Shown one piece after another: positions 33,627 through 41,752 of a DNA stretch of 64,000 nt. Positions within the stretch are counted from its first letter, which is position 1, and each line of letters starts with the position of its first letter. The position numbers and the translations under genes are program-made. The notes under the pieces are model-generated. The model was not told the DNA's origin, made no database searches, and saw only the letters and a program-made list of their open reading frames with translations. The stretch covers positions 62,001 through 126,000 of the forward strand of contig DATJFQ010000077.1 of NCBI GenBank assembly GCA_035495555.1, read 5' to 3'. Source of the DNA: DATJFQ01 sp035495555 (GTDB taxonomy: Bacteria > Acidobacteriota > Vicinamibacteria > Vicinamibacterales > 2-12-FULL-66-21).

Positions 33627-36320
33627 TTATCCCTTTGCTTCCTTCCAGTTCTCGCCGATTCCGACGTCTACCGTCAGCGGCACGTTCAATCTGACGGCCG
33701 ACTGCATCAGCTCGCGAACGGTTTCAGCGGTTTCGTCGGCGGATTCCTGTGGGGCCTCGAAGAGCAGTTCGTCGTGAACGGTGAGAATCATGCGCGCGCG
33801 GCCGCCCGCAACCCGCGGCAGCGCGGCGTGGACGTCGATCATCGCTTTTTTGAGGATGTCGGCGGCGGTGCCCTGGATCGGCATGTTGAGCGCCTCGCGC
33901 TCTGCCGTCGCGCGCACCTGGAAGTTCTTGTTGTTGATGTTGGGAATGAGCCGCCGGCGGCCGAACATCGTCTTGACGACACCGGTTGCGCGCGCCGTGT
34001 CGATGATGCTGTCCATGAAGGCCTTCACGGACGGGAAGCCGGCAAAATACGCGTCGATGATCGCCTGCGCCTCCTGCCTGGACACGCCGATGTCCTTGGC
34101 GAGGGTCGCGGCGACCTTTCCGTAGAGCAGCGCGTAGTTGATCATCTTCGCGCGGCTCCGCAGTTCGTGCGCGCTCAACCCCGAGTTCGCGCCGAACACC
34201 CGCTCCGCCGTGCGGTCATGGATGTCGATGTTCTGCCGGAACGCGTCCACGAGCGCTTCGTCGCCCGAGAGATGCGCGAGCACGCGCAGCTCGATCTGCG
34301 AATAATCGGCGGAGATGAGCACGTGGCCCGGATCCGCGATGAAGGCGCGACGGATTTCGCGCCCGAGCTCGGTTCGGATCGGGATGTTCTGCAGGTTCGG
34401 ATCTGAACTGCTCAACCGGCCCGTCGCGGCGACCGCCTGGTTGAAGCAGGTGTGCACGCGGCCGGTCGTCGCGTCGACGATCTGCGGCAGCGCGTCGATG
34501 TACGTGCCTTTGAGCTTCGAGAGCGCGCGCCACTCGAGAATGAGCCGCGGCGCATCGTGGACTTCCGCGAGTTCTTCGAGGACCTCGTAGGCGGTCGACG
34601 GCGTCTTGTTCTTGCCGGTCCGCTTCAGCGCGGGTAGCTTCATCCGCTCGAACAGCACTTCCCCGAGCTGTTTCGGCGAGTTGATGTTGAACTGCTCGCC
34701 GCAGAGCTCGAAGATGCGCGTACTGAGCGTGTGCAGCTCGATGTCGATGTGCTGGGACTGCGCCGCGAGCGCCGGGCCGTCGATTCGCACGCCCGCCTGC
34801 TCGATCGCCGCGAGAACCGGAATCAGCGGGTGCTCGAGCGTGTCGTACACGGTCCGCAGCGACTCCTGCCCGAGGATCGCGTTCAGCGGGTCCGTGAGCT
34901 GCAGCGTGAGGTCGGCGCGCTCCCCCGCATAATCCTGCGCCGCCTGCACCGGGATGCGATCGAAGGGCACCGCTTTGACCCCGCGGCCGCAGACGTCTTC
35001 TTCGCTCAGCGCCTTGTAGCCGGTGTGTTCGAGCGCGAGGTCCTCAATCGTGTGCGACGACCGCGTCGCGTCGATGAGGTAGCTGGCGATCATCGTGTCG
35101 AATGTCACGCCCGCCAGCGTAATCCCATGGCGCGCCAGCGCGATGGCGTCGAATTTGGCGTCGTGCGCCACCTTGGCAATCGATGGGTCTTCGAGTACAT
35201 CGCGCAGTGCGGCGAGGGCCGCGGAAGCGTCGACCCCGCCGTCGAACCCGAGCGCGCCGGCTCCGCTGCCGAACGGGATGTAGCGCGCCTCACGCGCGCG
35301 CGTCGAAAACGCCAGACCCACGATACCCGCTCGCATGGCCGAGGGCGCATCCGGCAGCACGCGAATCGCGAATCGGCCGGCCGCGCGGAGTTCGGCCGCC
35401 AGCGCGGTCACGTCGTCAAGGGTCTGCAGCGTCCGGTAATCGCGATCGACGGTTTGCGCGGTCGGCGCGAACTCCATGACGAGCGACCGGAACCCCAGCT
35501 TGCTGAAGAGTGCGAAGCACCGCGCCCGGTCGAAGCCGCGGTAGACGAGCGCTTCGGGATTGAAGTCGACCGGGCAGTCGGTGTGAATGCGCGCCAGCGT
35601 GCGGCTCTGGCGGGCGTCGTCTGCGTAGTTCAGGAGCCCTTCGCGATACCGTTTGTTCGAGACCTCGGGCGCGTGTTCGATCAGCGAATCGAGCGTGCCG
35701 TAGGTGGCGATGAGATCGCGCGCGCCCTTCTCGCCGATCCCAGGCACGCCTTTGATGTTGTCGATCGAATCGCCCATCAGCGCGAGCACGTCGACGACCT
35801 GCTCCGGCGTGACGCCGAACTTCTCCTTCACGCCGGCGGCGTCGTACCACGTCCCTTCGTCCTTCGGGTTGTAGACCTTGATCCCGTCGTGGACGAGCTG
35901 AAAGAAGTCCTTGTCGCCGGTGACGATCGCGACTTCGAAACCCTGCGCCGTGGCTTTCGTGGCCAGCGTTCCGATCACGTCGTCCGCCTCGAAGCGCTTC
36001 GACGTGAGGATCGGGACCCCCATCGCCTCGCAGGCTTCGTGAACGAGCGGTATCTGCTCAGCGAGATCGCCCGGCATCGGCGTCCGGTTCGCCTTGTAAT
36101 CGGACACGATCTCGTCGCGGAACGTGGGACCGGCGAGGTCGAACGACGCCGCGATGTACTGCGGCTGATGATCGTTCAGCAGCTTGCGCAGCATCGTGAC
36201 GAATCCGTACACGGCGTTTGTCGACTTGCCATCGGGGCCGGTCAGCCCGCGAATCGCGTGATACGCGCGATACATCTGCGAGCTGCCGTCGATCAGGTAC
36301 AGACGCGGCGGCGTGGGCAT
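33627..36320 (-). CDS. polA: DNA polymerase I, proofreading residues lost
   Basis: 897 residues with all three regions: 5'-3' exonuclease (1-290; DGSSQMYRAYHA, EADDVIGTLA, ALMGDSIDNIKGVPGIG intact), a degenerate 3'-5' exonuclease domain (about 310-490) and family A polymerase (about 500-897; SADYSQIELRVLAHLSGD, VHDELLFE). In the exonuclease domain E. coli's DTE motif is replaced (FAIRVLPD, so D355 becomes R and E357 becomes L) and YAGERAD replaces YAAEDAD (D501 becomes R); only the D424 equivalent remains. The O-helix reads RAKMINYALLYGK, with Tyr729 where E. coli has Phe762. Repair and Okazaki-fragment processing should be possible without proofreading. Confidence 0.95.
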   Translation of the reverse strand: MPTPPRLYLIDGSSQMYRAYHAIRGLTGPDGKSTNAVYGFVTMLRKLLNDHQPQYIAASFDLAGPTFRDEIVSDYKANRTPMPGDLAEQIPLVHEACEAMGVPILTSKRFEADDVIGTLATKATAQGFEVAIVTGDKDFFQLVHDGIKVYNPKDEGTWYDAAGVKEKFGVTPEQVVDVLALMGDSIDNIKGVPGIGEKGARDLIATYGTLDSLIEHAPEVSNKRYREGLLNYADDARQSRTLARIHTDCPVDFNPEALVYRGFDRARCFALFSKLGFRSLVMEFAPTAQTVDRDYRTLQTLDDVTALAAELRAAGRFAIRVLPDAPSAMRAGIVGLAFSTRAREARYIPFGSGAGALGFDGGVDASAALAALRDVLEDPSIAKVAHDAKFDAIALARHGITLAGVTFDTMIASYLIDATRSSHTIEDLALEHTGYKALSEEDVCGRGVKAVPFDRIPVQAAQDYAGERADLTLQLTDPLNAILGQESLRTVYDTLEHPLIPVLAAIEQAGVRIDGPALAAQSQHIDIELHTLSTRIFELCGEQFNINSPKQLGEVLFERMKLPALKRTGKNKTPSTAYEVLEELAEVHDAPRLILEWRALSKLKGTYIDALPQIVDATTGRVHTCFNQAVAATGRLSSSDPNLQNIPIRTELGREIRRAFIADPGHVLISADYSQIELRVLAHLSGDEALVDAFRQNIDIHDRTAERVFGANSGLSAHELRSRAKMINYALLYGKVAATLAKDIGVSRQEAQAIIDAYFAGFPSVKAFMDSIIDTARATGVVKTMFGRRRLIPNINNKNFQVRATAEREALNMPIQGTAADILKKAMIDVHAALPRVAGGRARMILTVHDELLFEAPQESADETAETVRELMQSAVRLNVPLTVDVGIGENWKEAKG

Positions 36321-36335
36321 TCGGAGGGAAACTTC

Positions 36336-36345
36336 AGTATATCAT
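36336..36345. promoter_or_regulatory. Overlapping divergent promoter boxes
   Basis: On the plus strand TATCAT (36340-36345) ends 7 nt before the ATG at 36353. On the minus strand TATACT (36341-36336) lies 15 nt before polA. The two boxes overlap, so the divergent genes may compete for polymerase. Confidence 0.4.
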
Positions 36346-36352
36346 TCGCATA

Positions 36353-37156
36353 ATGCTCTCTCGGGCGCGTGCGGCCCTGCTGTCGCTCGCGATGATCGCG
36401 GCGATCGCGGGCTGCGGCGGACGCACAGCCGCGATCTTCGGTCCGCAATACGAATACGAAGAAGACCTCACGTTGAGCCTCGACGGCTCGGCCACGATGG
36501 TCGTCAACGCATCTCTTCCTGCGCTCGCCGTATTGCGCGGGCTGCCGCTCCCGACGGACCCCGCCGCGCGGGTCGATCGCGACCAGGTCCGCGGACTTTA
36601 CAGTTCGCCATACGCGCAGGTCACGCGCGTGAGCACGTGGACGCGATCGAAGCGCCATTTCGTGGGCGTCACGCTGCGCGTGCCCGACATCCGGAAGCTG
36701 CCGCAGTCGCCGCCGTTCTCCTGGTCCACCTACGATCTCCATCAGGAGAACGGATTGACCGTCTTCAAGCAGACGCTCGGCGCGTCCGCGTTCAAGCCGG
36801 GGACGATGCCGAACGTGGGCTGGACGGGGAGCGAGCTCGTCGCGTTCCGGCTGCATCTCCCGAGCCGGATCGAATATCAGAACTCGCGCACGCTCGATAC
36901 CGATCGCCCGCGGGGCGCCTCCCGCGGCAACATCCTCACGTGGGAGCAGCACCTCGCCGATCGGCTCGACAACAAGCCGATCGCCTGGGAGAGCGGCGTG
37001 CCCGGCGTGATGGCGGTGCGGATGGACAGCCAGTCGATCCTCTACCGCACGTTGTGGCTGTTCGGCCTGGCGTTCCTTGCGGCCGTTGCGGTGCTCGCGC
37101 TTCTCATCTGGCTGACGATGCGGCGCGGGCGCGATTCGCGGCGCGCGGCGGCGTAA
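36353..37156 (+). CDS. Membrane-tethered lipoprotein of unknown function
   Basis: 267 residues. N-terminal lipoprotein signal with lipobox (LLSLAMIAAIAGC), a central beta-rich extracytoplasmic part (YEYEEDLTLSLDGSATMVVNASLPAL) and a C-terminal membrane helix (LFGLAFLAAVAVLALLIWL) with a basic tail. A protein with both a lipid anchor and a C-terminal helix should sit in the inner membrane. I do not recognise the family. It is leaderless-type and starts 32 nt from divergent polA. Confidence 0.72.
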   Translation: MLSRARAALLSLAMIAAIAGCGGRTAAIFGPQYEYEEDLTLSLDGSATMVVNASLPALAVLRGLPLPTDPAARVDRDQVRGLYSSPYAQVTRVSTWTRSKRHFVGVTLRVPDIRKLPQSPPFSWSTYDLHQENGLTVFKQTLGASAFKPGTMPNVGWTGSELVAFRLHLPSRIEYQNSRTLDTDRPRGASRGNILTWEQHLADRLDNKPIAWESGVPGVMAVRMDSQSILYRTLWLFGLAFLAAVAVLALLIWLTMRRGRDSRRAAA

Positions 37157-37159
37157 CGC

Positions 37160-37194
37160 GCGCGAGGCGCGAGGGGCGAGGCGCGAGGGGCGAG
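37160..37194. repeat. Heptamer array (G/C)GCGAG, left flank of a lipoprotein gene
   Basis: Five units of GCGCGAG/GGGCGAG. Its reverse-complement partner lies after the next gene at 37845-37893; both contain GAGGCGCGAGG or its complement. Confidence 0.88.
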
Positions 37195-37202
37195 GTGGGC
37201 GC

Positions 37203-37841
37203 GTGAAGAGGACAGTGCGGCTTGGCGTCATGTTCGCGCTAATCGGGATCGCGGCGGCATGCGGCGGAAAGATGGATACGCCGACGTCGCCCAGCGGCAG
37301 CGCACCGGCCGGCGCCCTTGTCGCGCTCGCTGACGTAACCCTTGGCCTCGACGTGACATCCGGTCAGATCGGAACGTTCAACTACGCGGGTCAATCGGCC
37401 ACTGCTCCCGCCGGCACGTTCGACCACGTGACGTTTCAGTTCTACACGTTCCAGAAAACACCTGCCGCATTCGGCACGCTGTATCTGCTCGATCGCGAGT
37501 TCCTCGGGCTGCCGACCGACCTCAGTCCTGCAATGCCTGGATTCATCGCGCGCTCGGAATCGAACACGGGCGGCGTATACGTTTTCGCACCAGAGGTCAC
37601 GCTCGAAGGCGGCAAGCAGTACTGGTTCTACACCGACACCCAAGGCTCGTTCGCGTCCAGCTTCGATACAGATCTCTATTCGGGCGGCGATCTCTACGTG
37701 ACCGGGATCAACTCGTTCCCGTTCCACAAGGCGTCAGCGAGCGGACGCATGGTGGGCAATACCTACGTGCCGCCGCCTGCGGGCGTGTTCCTCGACGCGA
37801 ATTTCAAACTCCAGGGACGTCAAAAAGGAGCTTCACAATAG
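37203..37841 (+). CDS. Small secreted lipoprotein of unknown function
   Basis: 212 residues. Signal peptide with lipobox (MFALIGIAAACGGK), then a beta-rich domain (GALVALADVTLGLDVTSGQIGTFNYAG...DHVTFQFYTFQKTPAAFGTLYLLDREFLGLP...GGVYVFAPEVTLEGGKQYWFYTDTQG). No family recognised. The start is GTG 37203. The gene is bracketed by inverted heptamer arrays of the GCGAG theme, which makes it look like a unit that could have moved or duplicated (inference). Confidence 0.7.
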   Translation: MKRTVRLGVMFALIGIAAACGGKMDTPTSPSGSAPAGALVALADVTLGLDVTSGQIGTFNYAGQSATAPAGTFDHVTFQFYTFQKTPAAFGTLYLLDREFLGLPTDLSPAMPGFIARSESNTGGVYVFAPEVTLEGGKQYWFYTDTQGSFASSFDTDLYSGGDLYVTGINSFPFHKASASGRMVGNTYVPPPAGVFLDANFKLQGRQKGASQ

Positions 37842-37844
37842 CGC

Positions 37845-37893
37845 CTCGCGCGTCGCGCCTCCCGCCTCGCGCCTCCCACCTCGCGCGTCCCGC
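37845..37893. repeat. Heptamer array CTCGCGC, right flank of a lipoprotein gene
   Basis: Seven units of (C/G)TC(G/C)C(G/A)C, the reverse-complement theme of 37160-37194. The array runs up to the stop codon of the minus-strand ZIP gene. Confidence 0.88.
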
Positions 37894-38627
37894 TACAGCA
37901 GCGCGATTGTCCCAATCCCCGCGCCGATGAGCAGCAGCTGCGGCAGTCCGGCCGATCGAGGATTGCCGCGATGCAAATCGGGGATCAAATCCGCCATCGC
38001 GACGTAGAGAAAATTACCGGCGGCAAAGGCGAGCACATAGGGCAGCGCCTGCGGCACCACCCTCGACGCGACGATCATCGCGCTCGCGCCGAGTATGCCC
38101 CCAAGGCCCGACAGCACGTTCAGCGTGAACGCCCGCCAGCGCGAGTAGCCCGCGCGCAGCAGGATCGCGACGTCGCCAACTTCCTGCGGGATCTCGTGCG
38201 TCGCAACCGCCAGCGTCGTCGTCAGTCCGAGCGGAACGGAGGTGACGACGGCCGCGGCAATCACCGCGCCGTCGACGAACGTATGGAAGGCATCGCCAAC
38301 GATGACGAGCGGCGCCGCGGTGGTGTGGACGGCGCAGTCTTCTTCGTCGTGGCAGTGCCGCCACAGCACCGCCTTTTCAAGAAGGAAGAAGGTGAGAATG
38401 CCCCCAGCCAGCGTCAGCATCGCCGGACGCGCGTGCAGTTCCGCGAGCGCCTCGGGAACGAGCGCGAGCAGGGCGACGCCGATGAGCGTACCGACCGCGT
38501 AGCTGATGAGAGGCGGAACGAGCTTCGTGTGGATCCTGTCGCCGAGCAGCAGGAACGACGAAGCGACGATGATGCCGCCGAGGCTGCCGAGGATGCTGAG
38601 GGCGACGGCAATCGCGAGCAGATGCAC
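37893..38627 (-). CDS. ZIP family metal transporter
   Basis: 244 residues with about eight membrane helices. The metal-binding helix motifs are VIVGDAFHTFVDGAVIAAA and ATHEIPQEVGDVAILL, both classic ZIP signatures. A cytosolic loop WRHCHDEEDC contains His/Cys/acidic residues typical of metal-sensing loops. ZIP proteins move zinc or other divalent metals into the cytoplasm. The gene converges on the small lipoprotein gene; no metal regulator is nearby. Confidence 0.92.
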   Translation of the reverse strand: MHLLAIAVALSILGSLGGIIVASSFLLLGDRIHTKLVPPLISYAVGTLIGVALLALVPEALAELHARPAMLTLAGGILTFFLLEKAVLWRHCHDEEDCAVHTTAAPLVIVGDAFHTFVDGAVIAAAVVTSVPLGLTTTLAVATHEIPQEVGDVAILLRAGYSRWRAFTLNVLSGLGGILGASAMIVASRVVPQALPYVLAFAAGNFLYVAMADLIPDLHRGNPRSAGLPQLLLIGAGIGTIALL

Positions 38628-38670
38628 GCGAAGCAGTTTACGTTAGTGCCGCCTGGACGCACGCGCGTAA

Positions 38671-38785
38671 ACGCGATGGGGGCGAGGACGGGGTGCCCCG
38701 CTTCGCGCGCAGGCGGCGCCTCGTCGACATTTCTTTCTTGCCGCCGAGCACGAAGTGGGGCTGTCCGAGCGGGGCCCCATCGCGT
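38671..38785. repeat. 115-bp imperfect inverted repeat, candidate structured RNA or mobile palindrome
   Basis: Outer arms ACGCGATGGGG (38671-38681) and CCCCATCGCGT (38775-38785) are perfect complements. Inside, GCCCCGCTTCG pairs with CGAAGTGGGGC with one G-U, and GGCGGC pairs with GCCGCC. The loop is pyrimidine rich (ATTTCTTTCTT). The three nested stems make one long hairpin in the gap between the ZIP and VWFA genes. It is not heptamer based. Confidence 0.65.
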
Positions 38786-38807
38786 CAGTCGCGCGTGAAG
38801 CCGTCAG

Positions 38808-39881
38808 TCAGTTCGCGGCGACGTATCCGCGTCGCGCGCGGACGACGTACGAGTCGTTATCGACTTCCACACGGATGTCGTGCCAGCGGCCGTCGTGGCC
38901 GTTCGGTGCTGAATAACCAAGGTAGTACTGCCGGCTCAATTCGTCTGCGATGCCAGCCGTCGCCGGATCCAGATCGCGCGCGAAGCGGACGATCTCCGTC
39001 CTGCCGCCGCTGTCGTCCGTGATCGATCGGAGCGCCGCCCCATTGACGCGCTCATCGTCGATGGAGCTCCGGTTGCCGCCAGGCGGTGGCGGCGTCGGCG
39101 GATACGGCCTCGGCGGACTCGCCGGCGGACGCCGGGGAAATGGAAACGGAAACGGGTATCGCGGCGGCCGCTGCGGCGGATACTGCACGGTTTGAAATTG
39201 GAACCGCGGCGGCCCGGCGCCGGCGTCGATGCCGATCGCGTAGACCAGGACCTCGGTCTGACGGATCAACTGCCGCAGCGCGACGATGTCCGTCCGGCTG
39301 CTCGTATCGTTGCCGTCCGAGATGACGAGTACGGCCTTCTTCTGATTGCGGCCGCGAGCCGCCATCTGCACCGCGGCGGCGACCGCGTCGTAGAGCGCCG
39401 TCCCTCCGTGCGGCTGGATCATCCGAACCGCGTCACTGATGCGCTGCTTGTCCCGCGTCCACCCTTCGACGAGCGACGGCTGATTGTCGAATCGATACAG
39501 GAACACTTCGTCGGCAGGATCGAGAAGCTGCGTCAGGAACCTGTCCAGCGCGTCGCGCGCGGCCTCGATCTTCTCGCCGTCCATGCTGCCGCTCGTATCG
39601 ACGACGATTCCGATGCTGACGGGAACGCGTTCCGCGCTGAAGTGCGTAATCGGCTGCGGCCGCCCGTCGTCGAACACCTGGAAATCGTCCTGCGTGAGTC
39701 CGCGGACGAAGCGACCGCTCCGGTCCGTGACCGTCGCTGTCACGTTAATCAGTTCGACGCCTGTCCTGAAGACGAACGGGTCCTGTTTCGGTGCCTGCTG
39801 CTGCGCGTGAAGAGCCGTCGTCCCGCTCAGGATGAGGGCGGCGGTGAGCAGCGACCGCGTCGAGAGCCGCATGGTCACCAT
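38808..39881 (-). CDS. VWFA domain protein of the acidobacterial type
   Basis: 357 residues with a signal peptide. An N-terminal beta domain (FRTGVELINVTATVTDRSGRFVRGLTQDDFQVFDDG) and a von Willebrand A domain with a complete MIDAS (IVVDTSGSMDGEK ... GGTALYDA ... LVISDGNDTSS) match the 'VWFA-related acidobacterial domain' architecture. A Pro/Phe/Arg-rich stretch (about 235-275) interrupts the domain, and the C terminus has the usual YYLGYSAPNGHDGRWHDIRVEV. It probably binds surface proteins with metal dependence. It overlaps the upstream gene by 7 nt; an ATG at 39872 is an alternative start. Confidence 0.9.
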   Translation of the reverse strand: MVTMRLSTRSLLTAALILSGTTALHAQQQAPKQDPFVFRTGVELINVTATVTDRSGRFVRGLTQDDFQVFDDGRPQPITHFSAERVPVSIGIVVDTSGSMDGEKIEAARDALDRFLTQLLDPADEVFLYRFDNQPSLVEGWTRDKQRISDAVRMIQPHGGTALYDAVAAAVQMAARGRNQKKAVLVISDGNDTSSRTDIVALRQLIRQTEVLVYAIGIDAGAGPPRFQFQTVQYPPQRPPRYPFPFPFPRRPPASPPRPYPPTPPPPGGNRSSIDDERVNGAALRSITDDSGGRTEIVRFARDLDPATAGIADELSRQYYLGYSAPNGHDGRWHDIRVEVDNDSYVVRARRGYVAAN

Positions 39882-40537
39882 GAGGCAGCATTTGCTGCGG
39901 GGCGGCGACGGTCCACGTGCTGAATGACGCCGCCGTCGGATGCGTGGAAGCTGACGCGATATCGCGCAACGGTGTCGGGCGTCGTGATCGAGAGCACGAA
40001 CGGGGATTGATCGCCGGGCTGGAGCGTCCGGACGTCAACCCCTGCCGAGCCGCTGGCGATCCGCGTACCGTTCGCGTCGAACACATCCGCGGCGACCGCG
40101 ACGTTCCGACGCGCGCGGGCGCTGCGCGGATTCTGGACGAGTCCGGCAATCGTGAGCGTGCCGTCCTCCCGAGTGTCACGCAACGACAGCAGTTCGAGCG
40201 GTGCCGCCGCCGTCGCTGCTGCCGGTGCCGCCGCCGGTGATGAAGGAGCCAACGACGTATGCGTTCGCGCCGTCAGCGTCATCAGGATGATCGTGGTGAT
40301 GCCGAGCGCAAGGCAGGCCATGATCCCCGCGCGGGTTCCCCAGCCCGAGGAATATTCCGGCGCCGAGAACGACACGGCCGGAGCGGCGGAGACGGCGTGC
40401 AGGTCAGGACGGACCGCAAGATCCGTCAACGCGTGCACGCGCGCTTCGGTGCGGCGCCGGTCATCTCGCAGCATGCGCCAGACGACCACGCTGAGCGAGA
40501 GCGCCATGGCGGTGGAGAGGATAGTGATGGTGAACAT
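39875..40537 (-). CDS. Membrane-anchored protein with FxLYD-like C-terminal domain
   Basis: 220 residues. N-terminal membrane helix (TITILSTAMALSLSVVVWRML), a second helix (AGIMACLALGITTIILMTL), an Ala/Pro spacer, then a beta domain (LELLSLRDTREDGTLTIAGLVQNPRSARARRNVAVAADVFDANG...LQPGDQSPFVLSITT) that resembles FxLYD/CARDB-type folds. Start is ATG 40537; the frame is open upstream only through the heptamer array, whose GGGA provides the ribosome binding site. It overlaps the VWFA gene and follows the TonB gene, so the three are probably one operon. Confidence 0.72.
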   Translation of the reverse strand: MFTITILSTAMALSLSVVVWRMLRDDRRRTEARVHALTDLAVRPDLHAVSAAPAVSFSAPEYSSGWGTRAGIMACLALGITTIILMTLTARTHTSLAPSSPAAAPAAATAAAPLELLSLRDTREDGTLTIAGLVQNPRSARARRNVAVAADVFDANGTRIASGSAGVDVRTLQPGDQSPFVLSITTPDTVARYRVSFHASDGGVIQHVDRRRPAANAASW

Positions 40538-40540
40538 GTC

Positions 40541-40575
40541 AATTCCCAACTCCCAATGCCCAAGTCCCAACTCCC
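40541..40575. repeat. Heptamer array AA(N)TCCC, five units
   Basis: AATTCCC, AACTCCC, AATGCCC, AAGTCCC, AACTCCC, all in one orientation, filling the 41-nt gap between two minus-strand genes. Read on the minus strand it gives GGGAATT next to the downstream start codon. Confidence 0.88.
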
Positions 40576-40578
40576 AAT

Positions 40579-41613
40579 TCACCGAAGCCTGAACTCGACT
40601 GAGACGTGCACGATGACGTCGACCGGAACGCCTTGCCTCGTCGCCGGCGAAAACCGCCACTGACGGACCGCATCGATCGCGCGCTGGTCCAGTCCCGTAC
40701 CGAGGCCGCGCACCAGCTTCACGTCGCCGACGCTGCCGTCGCCGCGGACGACGATCTCAAGGTCGACATCGCCTTCAACCCCGCGGCGCCGGCCCTCCTC
40801 GGTATAGTCCGGTTTGACTTCGCGCAGGAGCGACGGCGGAGCGATACCGGAGCCCGGACGGTACGGACCGCCGCCCGTGCCGCCGCCCGTCCCGATCCCG
40901 AGGCCCGGACCGTTGCCCGAGCCAATGCCGGCCGCCGCTCCCGCGCCAGCTTCGCCGTCTGTACCCGGTCCACGGCTCTCTGGTTGCCTCGCCGCGTCAG
41001 TCGGTTCCCCACGGGTGTCATGCGCATCTGCTTCGACCGGCACCACCGGTGCAACCACTGCAGGGGGATCCGGCTTCGGCGCGGGTGTTTCGACCGGTGG
41101 CGGTTCTGCACGCTCAGGCCTCGGCCGGAGTGGAAGCGGGCTGCGCAAGAGCGCCGTCCCTTTGCGCTCGGCGGCGGATGCGCGAACGAGCGCCTTGTGT
41201 CCACCACCCCCGCCTCCGCCGCCGGCACCCGGCGCCGCGAGGAACACGAGTTGAGTGGTCGCTGCCGGTTCCATCTCGACCCGCACCGACGGGCCCGCCG
41301 CGGTCGACAGGAGCATGAGCCCGGCGAGCAGACACACGTGCGCCGCAGTGGCCGCTGCGATCGGCAGCCCGCGACGACGCGCGCGTTCGCGGGGTGCCTC
41401 GAACAGATCGCCGCGTGCGGGCTCGACCTCCACTCGCGCGAGGAGGTGCCGCACCATCCGGACCGCGTCTGGCGTTGCGTAAAAGCCGCCACTCAGGACG
41501 CGAACGTCGTGGTCGTCCGCCCATCGCCATACGTCTTCGGGATCGACGCCTGCGGCCAGCGCGACTTCCGACGTCGAATACACCTCAGGCAGCGTGTGTG
41601 TTGTTGCGGGCAT
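40579..41613 (-). CDS. TonB-like protein with N-terminal HTH-like domain
   Basis: 344 residues. Residues 12-60 (YSTSEVALAAGVDPEDVWRWADDHDVRVLSGGFYATPDAVRMVRHL) look like a MerR/HTH_17-type DNA-binding or recognition domain on the cytoplasmic side. One membrane helix (84-105), a long Pro/Gly-rich linker and a canonical TonB C-terminal domain (PDYTEEGRRRGVEGDVDLEIVVRGDGSVGDVKLVRGLGTGLDQRAIDAVRQWRFSPA) follow. TonB transmits proton-motive energy to outer membrane receptors; the HTH-like cytoplasmic piece is unusual. It heads a minus-strand operon with the FxLYD-like and VWFA genes. Confidence 0.8.
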   Translation of the reverse strand: MPATTHTLPEVYSTSEVALAAGVDPEDVWRWADDHDVRVLSGGFYATPDAVRMVRHLLARVEVEPARGDLFEAPRERARRRGLPIAAATAAHVCLLAGLMLLSTAAGPSVRVEMEPAATTQLVFLAAPGAGGGGGGGGHKALVRASAAERKGTALLRSPLPLRPRPERAEPPPVETPAPKPDPPAVVAPVVPVEADAHDTRGEPTDAARQPESRGPGTDGEAGAGAAAGIGSGNGPGLGIGTGGGTGGGPYRPGSGIAPPSLLREVKPDYTEEGRRRGVEGDVDLEIVVRGDGSVGDVKLVRGLGTGLDQRAIDAVRQWRFSPATRQGVPVDVIVHVSVEFRLR

Positions 41614-41704
41614 CGACCAGGACCAGGCAACCCGATCGGGGCAAGAGTCGTTCCCTGGCGGGCGCCGCCGGAGTCGGCTGAATTCATACGGCGGCGTCGG
41701 CCGG

Positions 41705-41746
41705 GCTGTCTCTGGCGAGAGACAGCTGTTCTGGATGTGCTACAAC
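41705..41746 (+). promoter_or_regulatory. Promoter box TACAAC with upstream 9-bp dyad
   Basis: TACAAC (41741-41746) ends 6 nt before the SDR start codon. At the expected -35 position is the perfect dyad GCTGTCTCT-ggcg-AGAGACAGC (41705-41726), a likely operator. It also lies in the space shared with the divergent TonB gene. Confidence 0.5.
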
Positions 41747-41752
41747 GCAGGG

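Noticed and set aside
34731..36353. 540-codon plus-strand open frame opposite polA
   Set aside because: polA has all polymerase motifs on the minus strand; the plus frame is Arg/Val-rich shadow sequence.
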